64,000 bases of DNA from Micromonospora kangleipakensis (GTDB lineage Bacteria > Actinomycetota > Actinomycetes > Mycobacteriales > Micromonosporaceae), in NCBI RefSeq assembly GCF_004217615.1, contig NZ_SHLD01000001.1:2170001-2234000 (forward strand). The letters run 5' to 3'. A program made the translations under genes and the position numbers. The number at the start of each line of letters is the position of its first letter. The first letter of the stretch is position 1. Below, piece by piece: positions 8,075 to 17,613 of the stretch. The notes under the pieces were generated by a model, which was not told the DNA's origin, searched no databases, and saw only the letters and a list, made by a program, of their open reading frames with translations.

Positions 8075-9181
8075 ATGGGTGGCTCCCCCCTGCGCATCCT
8101 CGTCGTCGGCGCGGGCATCGCCGGTCTGGCTGTGGCCCGGGCGCTGCGCCTCGCGGGGTTCCGGCCCGACGTCACCGAGAAGCTGCCCCCCACCGAACTG
8201 GCAGACACCGGCCTCTACCTGCCCGGCAACGCGGCCAGGGCGCTGCGCCGGCTCGACCTCGACGGACCGGTCCGCCCACTTGGCCAGGTGATCCACCGCC
8301 AGCGCTTCCTGGACGCCGCCGGCGCGCCGCTCTGCGAGGTCGACCTCGACGCCCTCTGGGCCGCGGTGGGGGAGTGCCGGGCGCTGCCCCGCGCCGAACT
8401 GCACCGGGTGCTGCTCACCGGGGCCGGCGGCGCCGTCCGGCACGGCGCCGAGGTCAGCACCGTCGAACCGGGCCCGGGCCGGGTCGCCGTCGGCTTCACC
8501 GACGGCACCTCCGGGGAGTACGACCTGGTGATCGGCGCCGACGGGCCGCGCTCGGCGGTCCGCACCCTCGCCGCCCTCGGCGGCCCGCCCCGACCCGCCG
8601 GGCAGGTGGTCTACCGCGGCGTGGTGCGCGGCGGGCCCCGGATCGCCGACTGGACCGCCCTGCTCGGCCAGCGGTCCGGCTTCCTGCTGGTACCGATCGG
8701 CGCCGGGCGGCTGTACTGCTACGCCGACGAGGCCGGCACCGTCCCGCCGGCCGACCCGCTGGCCCGGCTGCGGGAGCTCTTCGCCGGCTACGGCGGACCG
8801 GTGCCCGAGGTCCTGGCCGCCCTGGACCAGGTGCACGTCGGCATCACCGAGGAGGTGGAGCTGGGCCGCTGGTTCCACGGCCGGGTGCTGCTCGTCGGTG
8901 ATGCGGCCCACGCCACCGCGCCGACCCTCTCCCAGGGTGCCGCCATGGCCCTGGAGGACGCCGTCGTGCTCGCCGAGTCGCTGAAGGCCGCCGGCAGCGT
9001 CGAGGCCGCGCTGCTGGCGTACGAGAGCCGGCGGCGACCGCGTACCCGATGGGTGCGGGACCGGACCCGGGACCGCAACCGGACCCGCGACGTGCCGCCG
9101 GCGCTGCGCGACCCGCTGCTGCGCGGGCGCGGCGGACGGATCTTCCAGGAGCACTACCGGTTGCTGGTCGACCCGCTCTGA
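8075..9181 (+). CDS. FAD-dependent monooxygenase (PHBH fold)
   Basis: A 368-residue flavoprotein of the p-hydroxybenzoate-hydroxylase class. It shows the N-terminal dinucleotide fingerprint LVVGAGIAGLAVARAL, the DG motif YDLVIGADGPRSAVR, and the second FAD motif LLVGDAAHATAPTLSQGAAMALEDA. The last 60 residues are arginine-rich and atypical. A CCGGAGG site lies about 11 bases before ATG 8075. Such enzymes hydroxylate aromatic or polyketide substrates; none can be named and no biosynthetic cluster surrounds it. Confidence 0.88.
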   Translation: MGGSPLRILVVGAGIAGLAVARALRLAGFRPDVTEKLPPTELADTGLYLPGNAARALRRLDLDGPVRPLGQVIHRQRFLDAAGAPLCEVDLDALWAAVGECRALPRAELHRVLLTGAGGAVRHGAEVSTVEPGPGRVAVGFTDGTSGEYDLVIGADGPRSAVRTLAALGGPPRPAGQVVYRGVVRGGPRIADWTALLGQRSGFLLVPIGAGRLYCYADEAGTVPPADPLARLRELFAGYGGPVPEVLAALDQVHVGITEEVELGRWFHGRVLLVGDAAHATAPTLSQGAAMALEDAVVLAESLKAAGSVEAALLAYESRRRPRTRWVRDRTRDRNRTRDVPPALRDPLLRGRGGRIFQEHYRLLVDPL

Positions 9182-9319
9182 CGGTCGCCCGGGCGGGCGA
9201 TGATCGTAGCCGGCCACCCCACGCGGCGAGGCCACCTCACACGGACTATCCTCCTTGCGGATGACGGCTCGCAGACACAGTGCGCGCCGAGCGGGACAAC
9301 CGAGAACCGGAGGCCACTC

Positions 9320-11077
9320 GTGACCACCGTCGCACCCAAGCCGGTCGTGACCCGGCCCTGGCCGGTCCGAGAGCCGGTCAAGGGGTCGGCAATCGCGCGG
9401 CTGCTGCGCACCACGGACGCGAAGCAGATCGGGATCATGTACATGGTCACCGCGTTCGCGTTCTTCATGATCGGTGGCCTGATGGCCCTGATCATGCGCG
9501 CCGAGCTGGCGCAGCCGGGCCTGCAGTTCCTCTCGCCCGAGCAGTACAACCAGCTCTTCACCATGCACGGCACGATCATGCTGCTGTTCTTCGCGACGCC
9601 GATCGTGTTCGCCTTCGCGAACTACGTGGTGCCGCTGCAGATCGGCGCACCGGACGTGTCGTTCCCCCGGCTGAACGCCTTCGCCTACTGGCTCTACCTG
9701 TTCGGCGGCACGCTGGCCGTGGCGGGCTTCATCAGCCCCGGTGGCGCGGCCGACTTCGGCTGGACGGCGTACACCCCGCTGAGCACCGTCGAGCACTCGC
9801 CGGGCGTCGGCGCGAACATGTGGGTGGTCGGCCTGGCCATCTCGGGTCTGGGCACCATCCTCGGCGCGGTCAACCTGATCACCACGATCCTGACCCTGCG
9901 CGCCCCCGGCATGACCATGTTCCGGATGCCGATCTTCACCTGGAACATGCTGGTCACCAGCCTGCTGGCGATCCTGGTCTTCCCGCTGCTCGCCGCCGCG
10001 CTCTTCGCGCTCGCCGCGGACCGCCTGATCGGCGCTCACGTGTACGACCCCGCCACCGGCGGCCCGATGCTCTGGCAGCACCTGTTCTGGTTCTTCGGGC
10101 ACCCTGAGGTCTACATCGTGGCGCTGCCGTTCTTCGGCATCATCACCGAGATCATCCCGGTCTTCTCGCGGAAGCCGATCTTCGGTTACAAGGGCCTGGT
10201 CGCCGCCACCATCTCGATCGCCGCCCTGTCGATGAGCGTCTGGGCGCACCACATGTTCGCCACCGGTCAGGTGCTGCTGCCGTTCTTCAGCTTCCTGAGC
10301 TACCTGATCGCCGTGCCGACCGGCATGAAGTTCTTCAACTGGATCGGCACCATGTGGCGGGGCCAGATCACCTTCGAGACCCCGATGCTCTGGGCGGTCG
10401 GCTTCCTGGTGACCTTCCTCTTCGGCGGTCTGACCGGTGTGCTGCTCGCCAGCCCGCCGCTCGACTTCCACATCACCGACTCGTACTTCGTGGTGGCGCA
10501 CTTCCACTACGTGCTCTTCGGCACGATCGTGTTCGCCGTGTTCGCCGGCATCTACTTCTGGTTCCCGAAGATGTTCGGCCGGATGCTCGACGAGCGCCTG
10601 GGCAAGGTGCACTTCTGGCTGACCATGATCGGCTTCCACACCACCTTCCTGGTGCAGCACTGGCTCGGCGCCGAGGGCATGCCGCGCCGGTACGCCGACT
10701 ACCTGCCCGGCGACGGCTTCACCACGCTGAACACGATCTCCACGATCGGCGCCTTCATCACCGGTATCTCGACCCTGCCGTTCATCTGGAACTGCTGGAA
10801 GTCGTACAAGACCGGCCCGGTGGTCGAGGTCGACGACCCGTGGGGTCACGGCAACTCGCTCGAGTGGGCGACCAGCTCGCCGCCGCCGCTGCGCAACTTC
10901 GACCGGATGCCGCGGATCCGCTCCGAGCGGCCGGCGTTCGACCTGAAGTTCCCGGAGCTGGCCGCCGGCCAGAGCCTGGCCGGCCCGCCGGAGGGCGGCG
11001 CCAAGCCGCTGACCAGCGAGTCCAACGGTGGCGCCAGCTACCAGGAGGACACCGCCGGCAACCTCGACCAGCGCTGA
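9320..11077 (+). CDS. ctaD: Cytochrome c oxidase subunit I
   Basis: The 585-residue haem-copper oxidase core subunit of the aa3 terminal oxidase, with about 12 membrane helices. Haem and copper ligands are in TMHGTIML (haem a), [10 protein letters not shown] (CuB His and the cross-linked Tyr), WAHHMFATG (two CuB His) and [11 protein letters not shown] (haem a3 and a). It receives electrons from the cytochrome bcc complex in actinobacteria. The start is GTG 9320 ([14 protein letters not shown]) with a GGAGG site 6 bases upstream; the open frame back to 9200 is not coding-like. The ~70-residue C-terminal hydrophilic tail is usual for actinobacteria. Other oxidase subunits are not in the window. 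Confidence 0.97.
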   Translation: MTTVAPKPVVTRPWPVREPVKGSAIARLLRTTDAKQIGIMYMVTAFAFFMIGGLMALIMRAELAQPGLQFLSPEQYNQLFTMHGTIMLLFFATPIVFAFANYVVPLQIGAPDVSFPRLNAFAYWLYLFGGTLAVAGFISPGGAADFGWTAYTPLSTVEHSPGVGANMWVVGLAISGLGTILGAVNLITTILTLRAPGMTMFRMPIFTWNMLVTSLLAILVFPLLAAALFALAADRLIGAHVYDPATGGPMLWQHLFWFFGHPEVYIVALPFFGIITEIIPVFSRKPIFGYKGLVAATISIAALSMSVWAHHMFATGQVLLPFFSFLSYLIAVPTGMKFFNWIGTMWRGQITFETPMLWAVGFLVTFLFGGLTGVLLASPPLDFHITDSYFVVAHFHYVLFGTIVFAVFAGIYFWFPKMFGRMLDERLGKVHFWLTMIGFHTTFLVQHWLGAEGMPRRYADYLPGDGFTTLNTISTIGAFITGISTLPFIWNCWKSYKTGPVVEVDDPWGHGNSLEWATSSPPPLRNFDRMPRIRSERPAFDLKFPELAAGQSLAGPPEGGAKPLTSESNGGASYQEDTAGNLDQR

Positions 11078-11098
11078 CCCGCTGCGACACCGCGCCCC

Positions 11099-11132
11099 GG
11101 GCGCCGTACCCCTGAACAGGGGTGCGGCGCCC
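11099..11132 (+). terminator. Intrinsic-type terminator of ctaD
   Basis: A 15-bp stem with one T-G wobble and a GAAC loop begins 22 bases after the ctaD stop. There is no long T-tract, as is common in high-GC actinobacteria. Confidence 0.7.
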
Positions 11133-11550
11133 GGCGCCGTTTCTGCCGGGTCCCGGCTCCCGCTCGGCCCCTTTGCCGAGTGACGGTCCGCCGGCCAGGC
11201 TCGCCGGTCGCCGGGTGCGGCGGCCGCCTCGACGATCGGCAGCGCGGGGCAGGAACGGCTACGGACGGTAGTGCCTGTGGGGGCGGCGCTCGTCACGAGC
11301 GATATGACTCTCAGGCATATTTATGACTCTCAGGTATATCGCTCACCCGGCACCCGGGGGTGGGTAGCGGCGGCTGCCGCCCGTGGCTGACAGCAACTCC
11401 CGGGAGGTTGGGGGTCTCCGCGGTGCTGGGAAGCCGCGATATCCCGGAAGTTGCGTGCAGCAGGGGCAGGGTCTCGGGGCCCGAGCGGCGGCGGGCGTTC
11501 GACAGCCGGCCGGCGGGCGGCAGTGAGGGGCTGCGCCGGCGCGGCGGGGG
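11133..11550. other. Intergenic region without a gene, between convergent ctaD and MFS genes
   Basis: This 418-base stretch has no coding-like frame on either strand. It holds the AT-rich tandem/palindromic operator at 11297-11344 and a short palindrome, CAACTCCCGGGAGGTTG, near 11393-11409. The convergent genes on both sides do not need a promoter here. Confidence 0.6.
11297..11344. promoter_or_regulatory. Orphan tandem operator-like element
   Basis: Two direct copies of TATGACTCTCAGG (11303-11315 and 11322-11334), 19 bases apart, lie inside a 9-bp perfect inverted repeat (GAGCGATAT / ATATCGCTC). The element is strikingly AT-rich for this genome. The 19-base repeat places both copies on about the same face of the helix, as for two regulator dimers. 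No gene starts on either side of it, so what it controls is unknown. Confidence 0.55.
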
Positions 11551-12816
11551 TCAGGTGGTGACGGTGACCAGCTCGGCGGGGACGGCCTCGCCGGCGGTCT
11601 CCCGGCGGTGGCGCAGCTCGACGGGGAGCACGACGAGGGCGACCAGCACCCCGATGGCGCCGGTGACCGCGAAGCCCCAGAGGGGCGCCGAGGCGTCGAT
11701 CACCGCGCCGGCGAGCGGGGCGCCGACGGCGATGCCGACGGTGACCGCGGAGCCGTGCAGGCCCATCGCCTCGCCGCGTACGCCGGCGGGGGCGAGCCGG
11801 CTCACCGCGTCGGAGGTCGCGGCGATGGTGGGGGCGCAGAGCGCCCCGGCCGGGACGAGTGCCAGGCAGAGCAGCCACCAGTGCGACCCGCCCAGCCCGA
11901 CCGGGATGGTGCAGAGGCTGAGCGCGGCCATCAGCGCCAGCGGCGAGAAGGACCGGCTGACCGCCCCGTACGCGAACCCGCCGACCAGCGACGCGACCGC
12001 CCACATGGCCAGCACGGCTCCGGTCCAGCCGACCTCGCCGCTGGACCGCAGCACGGCGACCACCGCGACGTCGGTGCCGCCGAGCACCAGGGTGGCGGCG
12101 AGGCTCACCGCCAGCACGGCGAGCAGCCGGGGCGTGAGCCATTCGCGGCGGGGCACCTTCCGGTGCGGGCCCGCCGGCTCGTCGGCGCTGCGGGTGGGCG
12201 GGTTCAACAGCCAGAACGCGACGCCGGAGGCGACGATCCCGGCACCGACCGCCCAGAGGGTGGTGCGGGGGGAGATGGCGGTGGCCAGCGCCACGGCGAG
12301 CGCCGGACCGACCATGAACGACAGCTCGACCGACATCGAGTCCAGCGCGTACGCCGGGCGGCGGCGCTCGACCGGGACCAGCGCGGCCACCGACTGACGG
12401 ACGACCGAGAAGACCGGCAGGGCGAGCAGCCCGGCCAGGAACGCGGCCGGCAGCAGCACCGGGTACGACAGCGCGGGGGCGCTGGCCCAGAAGACCGCCT
12501 CGGCGACGGTGGTCAGGACGAGGACCGGTCGCAGTCCGCGCCGGTCCACCAGCCGGCCGAGCAGGGGCGAGCCCAGCGCGGCGCCGATGGTCGATGCTGC
12601 GCCGACCAGGCCGGCCGCGCCGTATCCCCGGCCGAGGTCGAGCACGACGTAGAAGGTGAGCGTCACCCCGGTCGCGGTGAGCGGGATGCGCGCCAGCACC
12701 GACACCAGCAGCAGCGACCGGAGACCGGGCAGGGCGAGTGCCTGCCGGTAAGGCTTCAAGTTCACGACGGTCCGTACCTCCGGCGCCATCCTCGACCGGG
12801 GGTACGACAGCCGCAA
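11551..12816 (-). CDS. MFS transporter
   Basis: A 421-residue major facilitator with about 12 hydrophobic segments in two halves joined by a hydrophilic loop near residue 215-230. The loop after helix 2 reads GSPLLGRLVDRRGLRP, matching MFS motif A (GxLaDrxGrR). The reading frame begins at TTG 12816, supported by a perfect GAGGAGG 7 bases upstream that overlaps the pncA stop; ATG 12789 is the alternative. It is the last gene of the LAL-pncB-pncA-MFS run, 12 bases after pncA. A role in moving pyridine compounds is suggested only by position; the sequence class also includes drug exporters. Confidence 0.85.
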   Translation of the reverse strand: MRLSYPRSRMAPEVRTVVNLKPYRQALALPGLRSLLLVSVLARIPLTATGVTLTFYVVLDLGRGYGAAGLVGAASTIGAALGSPLLGRLVDRRGLRPVLVLTTVAEAVFWASAPALSYPVLLPAAFLAGLLALPVFSVVRQSVAALVPVERRRPAYALDSMSVELSFMVGPALAVALATAISPRTTLWAVGAGIVASGVAFWLLNPPTRSADEPAGPHRKVPRREWLTPRLLAVLAVSLAATLVLGGTDVAVVAVLRSSGEVGWTGAVLAMWAVASLVGGFAYGAVSRSFSPLALMAALSLCTIPVGLGGSHWWLLCLALVPAGALCAPTIAATSDAVSRLAPAGVRGEAMGLHGSAVTVGIAVGAPLAGAVIDASAPLWGFAVTGAIGVLVALVVLPVELRHRRETAGEAVPAELVTVTT

Positions 12817-12828
12817 GCGATTACCTCC

Positions 12829-13410
12829 TCAAGCGGTCCTGATCACAGGCTCGCCGACCGTGGAGACCCCGGCGCCGTCCATCGCCCGCAGCGCCACGTC
12901 GAGGGTCGCCGGCGCGACCGCGGCGGTGAGATCCAGCAGCACCGTGGTGCCGAAGCCCTCCTGGACGGCGTCCAGTGCGGTGGCCCGGACGCAGTGGTCG
13001 GTGGCGATGCCGACCACCTCCACCCGGTCCACCCCCCGCGCCCGCAGCCAGTCGGCCAGGCACTCGCCGTCGTCCGCGTGCCCCTCGAAGCCCGAGTACG
13101 CGGCCGCGTGCTCGCCCTTGTGGAAGATCGCCTCCACCCGCCCGGTCTCCAGGTTCTGGTGGAACTCGGAGCCGGCGGTGCCGACCACGCAGTGCCGGGG
13201 CCAGGAGTCGACGTAGTTCGGCGGCTCACCGAAGTGCGCACCGGGGTCGACGTGGTAGTCCTTGGTGGCGACCACGTGGTCCCACCGGTCCGGCTCGCCG
13301 GCGAGCAGCCGGGAGATGCCGGCCGCCACGTCTGCCCCGCCGGCCACCGCGAGGGACCCGCCCTCGCAGAAGTCGTTCTGCACGTCCACGATGATCAGCG
13401 CGTTCGCCAT
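12829..13410 (-). CDS. pncA: Nicotinamidase
   Basis: A 193-residue isochorismatase-fold hydrolase that deamidates nicotinamide to nicotinate. The catalytic triad is Asp9 (IIVDVQNDFCEGG), a Lys in IFHKGEH and the nucleophilic Cys in GIATDHCVRAT. The metal ligands are in ATKDYHVDPGAHF. The length is close to the mycobacterial PncA. An AAGGAG site precedes ATG 13410 by 9 bases. It sits 22 bases downstream of pncB, whose enzyme uses its product, so the pair makes NaMN for NAD salvage. Confidence 0.93.
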   Translation of the reverse strand: MANALIIVDVQNDFCEGGSLAVAGGADVAAGISRLLAGEPDRWDHVVATKDYHVDPGAHFGEPPNYVDSWPRHCVVGTAGSEFHQNLETGRVEAIFHKGEHAAAYSGFEGHADDGECLADWLRARGVDRVEVVGIATDHCVRATALDAVQEGFGTTVLLDLTAAVAPATLDVALRAMDGAGVSTVGEPVIRTA

Positions 13411-13432
13411 CGGCGTGGCTCCTTCCGAGCGT

Positions 13433-14719
13433 TCAGGTCGCGGGTACGACGGTCACCGGTACGGCGGGGTCGCCGCCGGAGAGCTTCAGGCCCTCCCACG
13501 GGATGGAGATCAGGCACTGCCGCAGGTGCTCCCGCGACTCGTCCAGCGTCGGCAGCGCCACGGGCTCGCCGTCGACCACGAACGAGCGCTGGAGGAGCCG
13601 GTCGTTGGGCTGCCGGTCCGGTACGCCCTGCGGGACGATTATCTCGTCGGTGGCGGTGCCGGTGGGCTTGTGCCGGCGTACCGCCACCTTCCGGCCGCCG
13701 ATGGTGGCCTTGTGCTCGGAGCGCTTGACCACCGGCCGCCCGTCCACCTCGACCAGTTTGTAGACCAGGCCGGCGGTGGGCGCGCCGGAGCCGGTCACCA
13801 CGGCGGTGCCGGCGCCGTACATGTCGACCGGCTCGGCGGCGAGCGAGGCGATCGAGTACTCGTCGAGGTCGCCCGAGACGATGATCTTGGTTTCGGTGGC
13901 GCCGAGCGAGTCGAGCAGTTCCCGGGACTGCTGGGCGATCACCGCCAGGTCGCCGGAGTCGATCCGGATCGCCCGCAGCTCCGGCCCGGCCACCTCGATC
14001 GCGTTGCGGATGCCCTGGCTGATGTCGTACGTGTCGACCAGCAGCGTCGTGTCCTTGCCCAGCGTGGCGACCTGCGAGGCGAACGCCGCCTTCTCATCGT
14101 CGTGCAGCAGGGTGAACGCGTGCGCGGCGGTGCCGGCGGTGGGGATGCCGTACCGCTGGCCGGCGGCCAGGTTCGAGGTGAACCGGAAACCGGCCAGGTA
14201 CGCGGCCCGGGCCGCGGCCACCGCCGCCTCCTCGTGCGCCCGCCGGGACCCCATCTCGATCAGGGCCCGGCCCCGGGCGGCGGTCACCATCCGGGCGGCC
14301 GCCGCGGCGACCGCGCAGTCGTGGTTGAGCACCGACAGCACCAGCGTCTCCAGCACCACACACTCGGCGAAGCCGCCGGAGACGGTGAGGATCGGGGAGT
14401 TGGGGAAGAAGAGCTCGCCCTCGGCGTACCCGTCGACGTCGCCGGTGAAGCGGTAGTTGGCCAGCCAGTCGGCGGCGCGGTCGTCCACCACCCCGGTGCG
14501 GCGCAGGAAGTCGACCTCGTCGTCGTCGAACCGGAAGTCCCGGATCATCTCGACCAGCCGCCCGGTGCCGGCGACCACCCCGTAGCGGCGGCCCGCCGGC
14601 AGCCGCCGGCTGAACACCTCGAAGACGCAGCGGCGGTCGGCCGTGCCGTCCCGCAGGGCGGCGCTGACCATGGTCAGCTCGTAGTGGTCGGTCAGCAGCG
14701 CGGGGCGAAGGGTGCTCAC
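13433..14719 (-). CDS. pncB: Nicotinate phosphoribosyltransferase
   Basis: A 428-residue enzyme that joins nicotinate to PRPP (ATP-stimulated) to give nicotinate mononucleotide. The family signatures TDHYELTMVSAALRDG (N-terminus), GSRRAHEEAAVAAARAAYLAG (around 170-190), LLVDTYDISQGIRNAIEVAG and IRIDSGDLAVIAQQSRELLD are all present, with the phosphoribosyl-binding IIVSGDLDEYSI loop. The start is GTG 14719. The neighbouring LAL regulator stops 16 bases upstream. In mycobacteria pncB (Rv1330c) is also next to clpS (Rv1331), divergently; here the LAL regulator and the dynamin-like gene lie between them. Confidence 0.95.
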   Translation of the reverse strand: MSTLRPALLTDHYELTMVSAALRDGTADRRCVFEVFSRRLPAGRRYGVVAGTGRLVEMIRDFRFDDDEVDFLRRTGVVDDRAADWLANYRFTGDVDGYAEGELFFPNSPILTVSGGFAECVVLETLVLSVLNHDCAVAAAAARMVTAARGRALIEMGSRRAHEEAAVAAARAAYLAGFRFTSNLAAGQRYGIPTAGTAAHAFTLLHDDEKAAFASQVATLGKDTTLLVDTYDISQGIRNAIEVAGPELRAIRIDSGDLAVIAQQSRELLDSLGATETKIIVSGDLDEYSIASLAAEPVDMYGAGTAVVTGSGAPTAGLVYKLVEVDGRPVVKRSEHKATIGGRKVAVRRHKPTGTATDEIIVPQGVPDRQPNDRLLQRSFVVDGEPVALPTLDESREHLRQCLISIPWEGLKLSGGDPAVPVTVVPAT

Positions 14720-14735
14720 CGGTCCAGCCTAGAGT

Positions 14736-17414
14736 TCAGGCGAGATCCCCGCCGTCGTGGCCCGGCATCGACCGGAGCACCGCCCTCAGCTCGGCCCGCC
14801 CGGCCACACCCAGCTTGCTGTAGACGCGCTGGAGGTGGTTCTCCACCGTCCGGCTGGAGAGGTAGAGCCGCTCCGCGATGGCCCGGCTGGTCACCCCGTC
14901 GGCGGCGAGGCGGGCCACCTCCCACTCGCGGTCGCTCAACGCCGGCCGGAGCTGTCGCAGCGCCGGCGTGGAGATCCGGTCGCAGCCGCCGAGCAGGGCG
15001 GCGAGCCGCTCCCGCGCCGGGCCGGTGGTGGCGGAGCGGCTCTGCCGCAGCCGGTGCAGCGCCATCGCGACCGCGTCGGCGGCGTACACGGTCAGGCCGA
15101 GCCCGGCCAGGCCCTCGGCGACGGCGAGCAGGTCGGTGGGGGAGTCCGCCACGGCGGCGCGGGCGTATCGGGCGAGCAGCGGCGGCAGCACCCCGTCGAC
15201 CTGCTCGCAGAGCTCGGTCAGGCGTTGCGCCACCGTGCGCCGGCTGCCGTCGGTGCAGGTCGGGCCGACCGGGGCGGCGGCCTGGTCCAGCCGGACCAGG
15301 TCGAGCAGGACCAGCACCTCGTGGCCGGTGAGCCCGTCGGCGCGGAGCCGGTCGGCGAGCTGGCCGAGGTGCTTGGCCGCGCCGGGCAGGTCGCCGCTCG
15401 CCGCGAGCACCGCGCCCCGGGCCTGCTCCAGCCAGGGGTAGAGCACCGCCATCCCCGGGGCGTGGGTGCGGTCCGCCTCGGCCATCGCCTCCGCGGCGTG
15501 TAACGGGTCGCCGCGCAGCGCCGCCGCCTGGGCGCGCTCGGCGTGCGCCAGCCCGGCGTACACCCGGCTGGTGGCGAGTACCGCGCAGGCGCCCAGGCTG
15601 GTCTTCAGCGCCTCGTCGCTCTGCCCGCGCAGCCGCGCCGCGTACGCCTGGAGGATGGCCAGGTAGCCGCTGCCGAGCCGGAAGTCGCCGGCGCCCGCGA
15701 GGTCGGCGAACTCGTCCGCCACGATCGCGTCGATGCCGGCCAGGTCCCCGGAGAGCGCGAGCCGGGTGCCCCGCGCCAGCTCCATGGCGAGCTGGAGGTA
15801 CGGCATGTCGCCCCGCCAGCGCGCCGCCTCGGCCTGCACCCGGGCGACCGCGGTCGCGCTGCGCCGGAACCGGCCCTGGGCGGCCTGGAGGTGGGCGATG
15901 GTGCACCGGGCCAGCTCCCGGGCGGCCACCGAGGCGGCCGGGCGGTCCAGCACGCCCTGGGCCAGCCGCAGCGCGGCGGTGGTGTCCAGCCGGTGCAGCC
16001 GCATGATGGCCTCGAAGGCGCGGACCCGGGCCAGGTCGGCCAGGTCGGTCAGCTCCTCGCTGCGGGCGGCGATCTCCTCCACCGTGGACTCCCGGCTCAG
16101 CCCCCAGTAGCTGACCATGCCGCGCACCGTCAGCCAGCGGCTGCGCCGCCGGTCGGAGCGGACGTCCCCCGCGACCGAGTCGAGCACCTCGATCGCCTCG
16201 TCCGGCCGGTCGGCGAACATCAGGATGGTGGCGAGCAGCTCGGCGGCGTCGAACCCGCCCTCGGCCTCCAGCGCCGCCCGGGCCAGCCGGGTCGCCAGCG
16301 GCACGTCGTACCGGCCGAAGGCCTGGGCCGCCGCGTCGAGGAGCAGGGCCGGGTCCTGCGCGGTGCCTGAGTCCAGTCGCCACACCGCCACCCGGAGCAG
16401 GTCGTCACGACGTCGCTTGCCGACCTGTTCCAGCAGGTCGGCCAGGGTCGCCTGGAGCCGGCGGGTCCGGCTCACCGGGCACTGCCGGCGCATCACCTCG
16501 CCGTAGAGCGGGTGGGCGAGCCGCACGTTCAGCCGCCGGTCGTCGTGTACGAGGCTGATCAGGCCGCGTTCCTCGGCGGTCTCCACGTCGGTCGGTTCCA
16601 CCGCCCGCTCCAGGAGCTGCAGGCCGAGCGGCTCACCGAACGCGACCAGCTCGACCACCGACCGGACGCCGGGGGTGAGCTGGCCGATCCGGGTGTCGAT
16701 CAGGTCGGTCAGGCTCGGCGCCAGCTCCAGCCGGCCGGTCCACTTCCAGATGCCGTACGTGCGGGTCAGCTCGGCGCCACCGGCGGCGGCCAGCACCAGC
16801 TCGCGCAGCAGCAGCGGGTTGCCCGCGGAGAGCCGGAACAGCCGGTCGGCCGAGCCGGCGTCGACCGGCCCGTCGAGGATCGCGGCGAGCAGCCCGGTGG
16901 TCTCGGCGGAACTCAGCGGGCCCAGCTCGACCAGGTCGACCAGGTCGTCGGTCCAGAGGGCACGGATCGGCAGCGGGATCTGCTCGCCGTTGCGCAGCGT
17001 CCCGAGCACGGTGGCGTTCTCGGCCCGGGAGATCAGGTGCACCAGCGCCGCCGAGGGCGAGTCGAGCAGGTGCGCGTCGTCGATCGCCAGCACGATGGTG
17101 CGCCCCGCCGCCTGCTCCTGCAGCAGGTCCACGGCCCAGCGCAGGATGCCGGCGGGGGAGAGGCCCTGGGGCTGGTCGGCCGGGAGCACCTGGACCAGCC
17201 CGCCGAAGGGCAGCGCGGCGGTGGTGGCGCTGGCCGAGACCGACCAGATCGCGTACCGGTCGGTGGGCAGGGCGGCGACTCCCTCCCGCAGCAGTCGGCT
17301 CTTGCCGACCCCCGCGCTGCCGCTGAAGAGCAGTCCACGCCCCTCCGGACTGCCGACCGCCGACAGCAGACGGTTGAGCTCATCCGTGCGGCCGACGAAG
17401 TCCCACCGACTCAT
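14736..17414 (-). CDS. LuxR-family ATP-binding transcriptional regulator (LAL type)
   Basis: An 892-residue regulator. The N-terminal AAA-type ATPase has Walker A GSAGVGKSRLL (about residues 33-43) and Walker B IVLAIDDAHLLDS. The middle is a helical, TPR-like region of about 500 residues rich in Ala/Leu. The C-terminal GerE-type HTH (about 820-880) reads LSDREWEVARLAADG then SSRTVENHLQRVYSKLGVAGR. I chose ATG 17414 (MSRWDFVGRTDELNRLL), where the conserved fold begins; the longer open frame is not coding-like. It lies immediately upstream of pncB on the same strand, so it may control NAD salvage and the MFS gene, but LAL targets vary. Confidence 0.9.
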   Translation of the reverse strand: MSRWDFVGRTDELNRLLSAVGSPEGRGLLFSGSAGVGKSRLLREGVAALPTDRYAIWSVSASATTAALPFGGLVQVLPADQPQGLSPAGILRWAVDLLQEQAAGRTIVLAIDDAHLLDSPSAALVHLISRAENATVLGTLRNGEQIPLPIRALWTDDLVDLVELGPLSSAETTGLLAAILDGPVDAGSADRLFRLSAGNPLLLRELVLAAAGGAELTRTYGIWKWTGRLELAPSLTDLIDTRIGQLTPGVRSVVELVAFGEPLGLQLLERAVEPTDVETAEERGLISLVHDDRRLNVRLAHPLYGEVMRRQCPVSRTRRLQATLADLLEQVGKRRRDDLLRVAVWRLDSGTAQDPALLLDAAAQAFGRYDVPLATRLARAALEAEGGFDAAELLATILMFADRPDEAIEVLDSVAGDVRSDRRRSRWLTVRGMVSYWGLSRESTVEEIAARSEELTDLADLARVRAFEAIMRLHRLDTTAALRLAQGVLDRPAASVAARELARCTIAHLQAAQGRFRRSATAVARVQAEAARWRGDMPYLQLAMELARGTRLALSGDLAGIDAIVADEFADLAGAGDFRLGSGYLAILQAYAARLRGQSDEALKTSLGACAVLATSRVYAGLAHAERAQAAALRGDPLHAAEAMAEADRTHAPGMAVLYPWLEQARGAVLAASGDLPGAAKHLGQLADRLRADGLTGHEVLVLLDLVRLDQAAAPVGPTCTDGSRRTVAQRLTELCEQVDGVLPPLLARYARAAVADSPTDLLAVAEGLAGLGLTVYAADAVAMALHRLRQSRSATTGPARERLAALLGGCDRISTPALRQLRPALSDREWEVARLAADGVTSRAIAERLYLSSRTVENHLQRVYSKLGVAGRAELRAVLRSMPGHDGGDLA

Positions 17415-17613
17415 CGCAGCAGCATATCGACGGTAATCCGTCCGCGCCTGCTCCGTCACGGAGCGAAGTTGAGTAGTCTGTTGATTACTGGTGAGTATCC
17501 GATGTGTTCGGCGGGGTGGGCCTGCGCCCGTACTCTTCCGGCATCCGGATGCCACCGCCGGATTTCCTCGCGACCGGCCCGCAACCCGGTCGCCCGCCCT
17601 GGGAGGCCGTCTG

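Noticed and set aside
8000..11296. 1098-codon open frame on the minus strand opposite the FAD gene and ctaD
   Set aside because: It is the antisense shadow of two well-supported genes; composition is non-protein-like.
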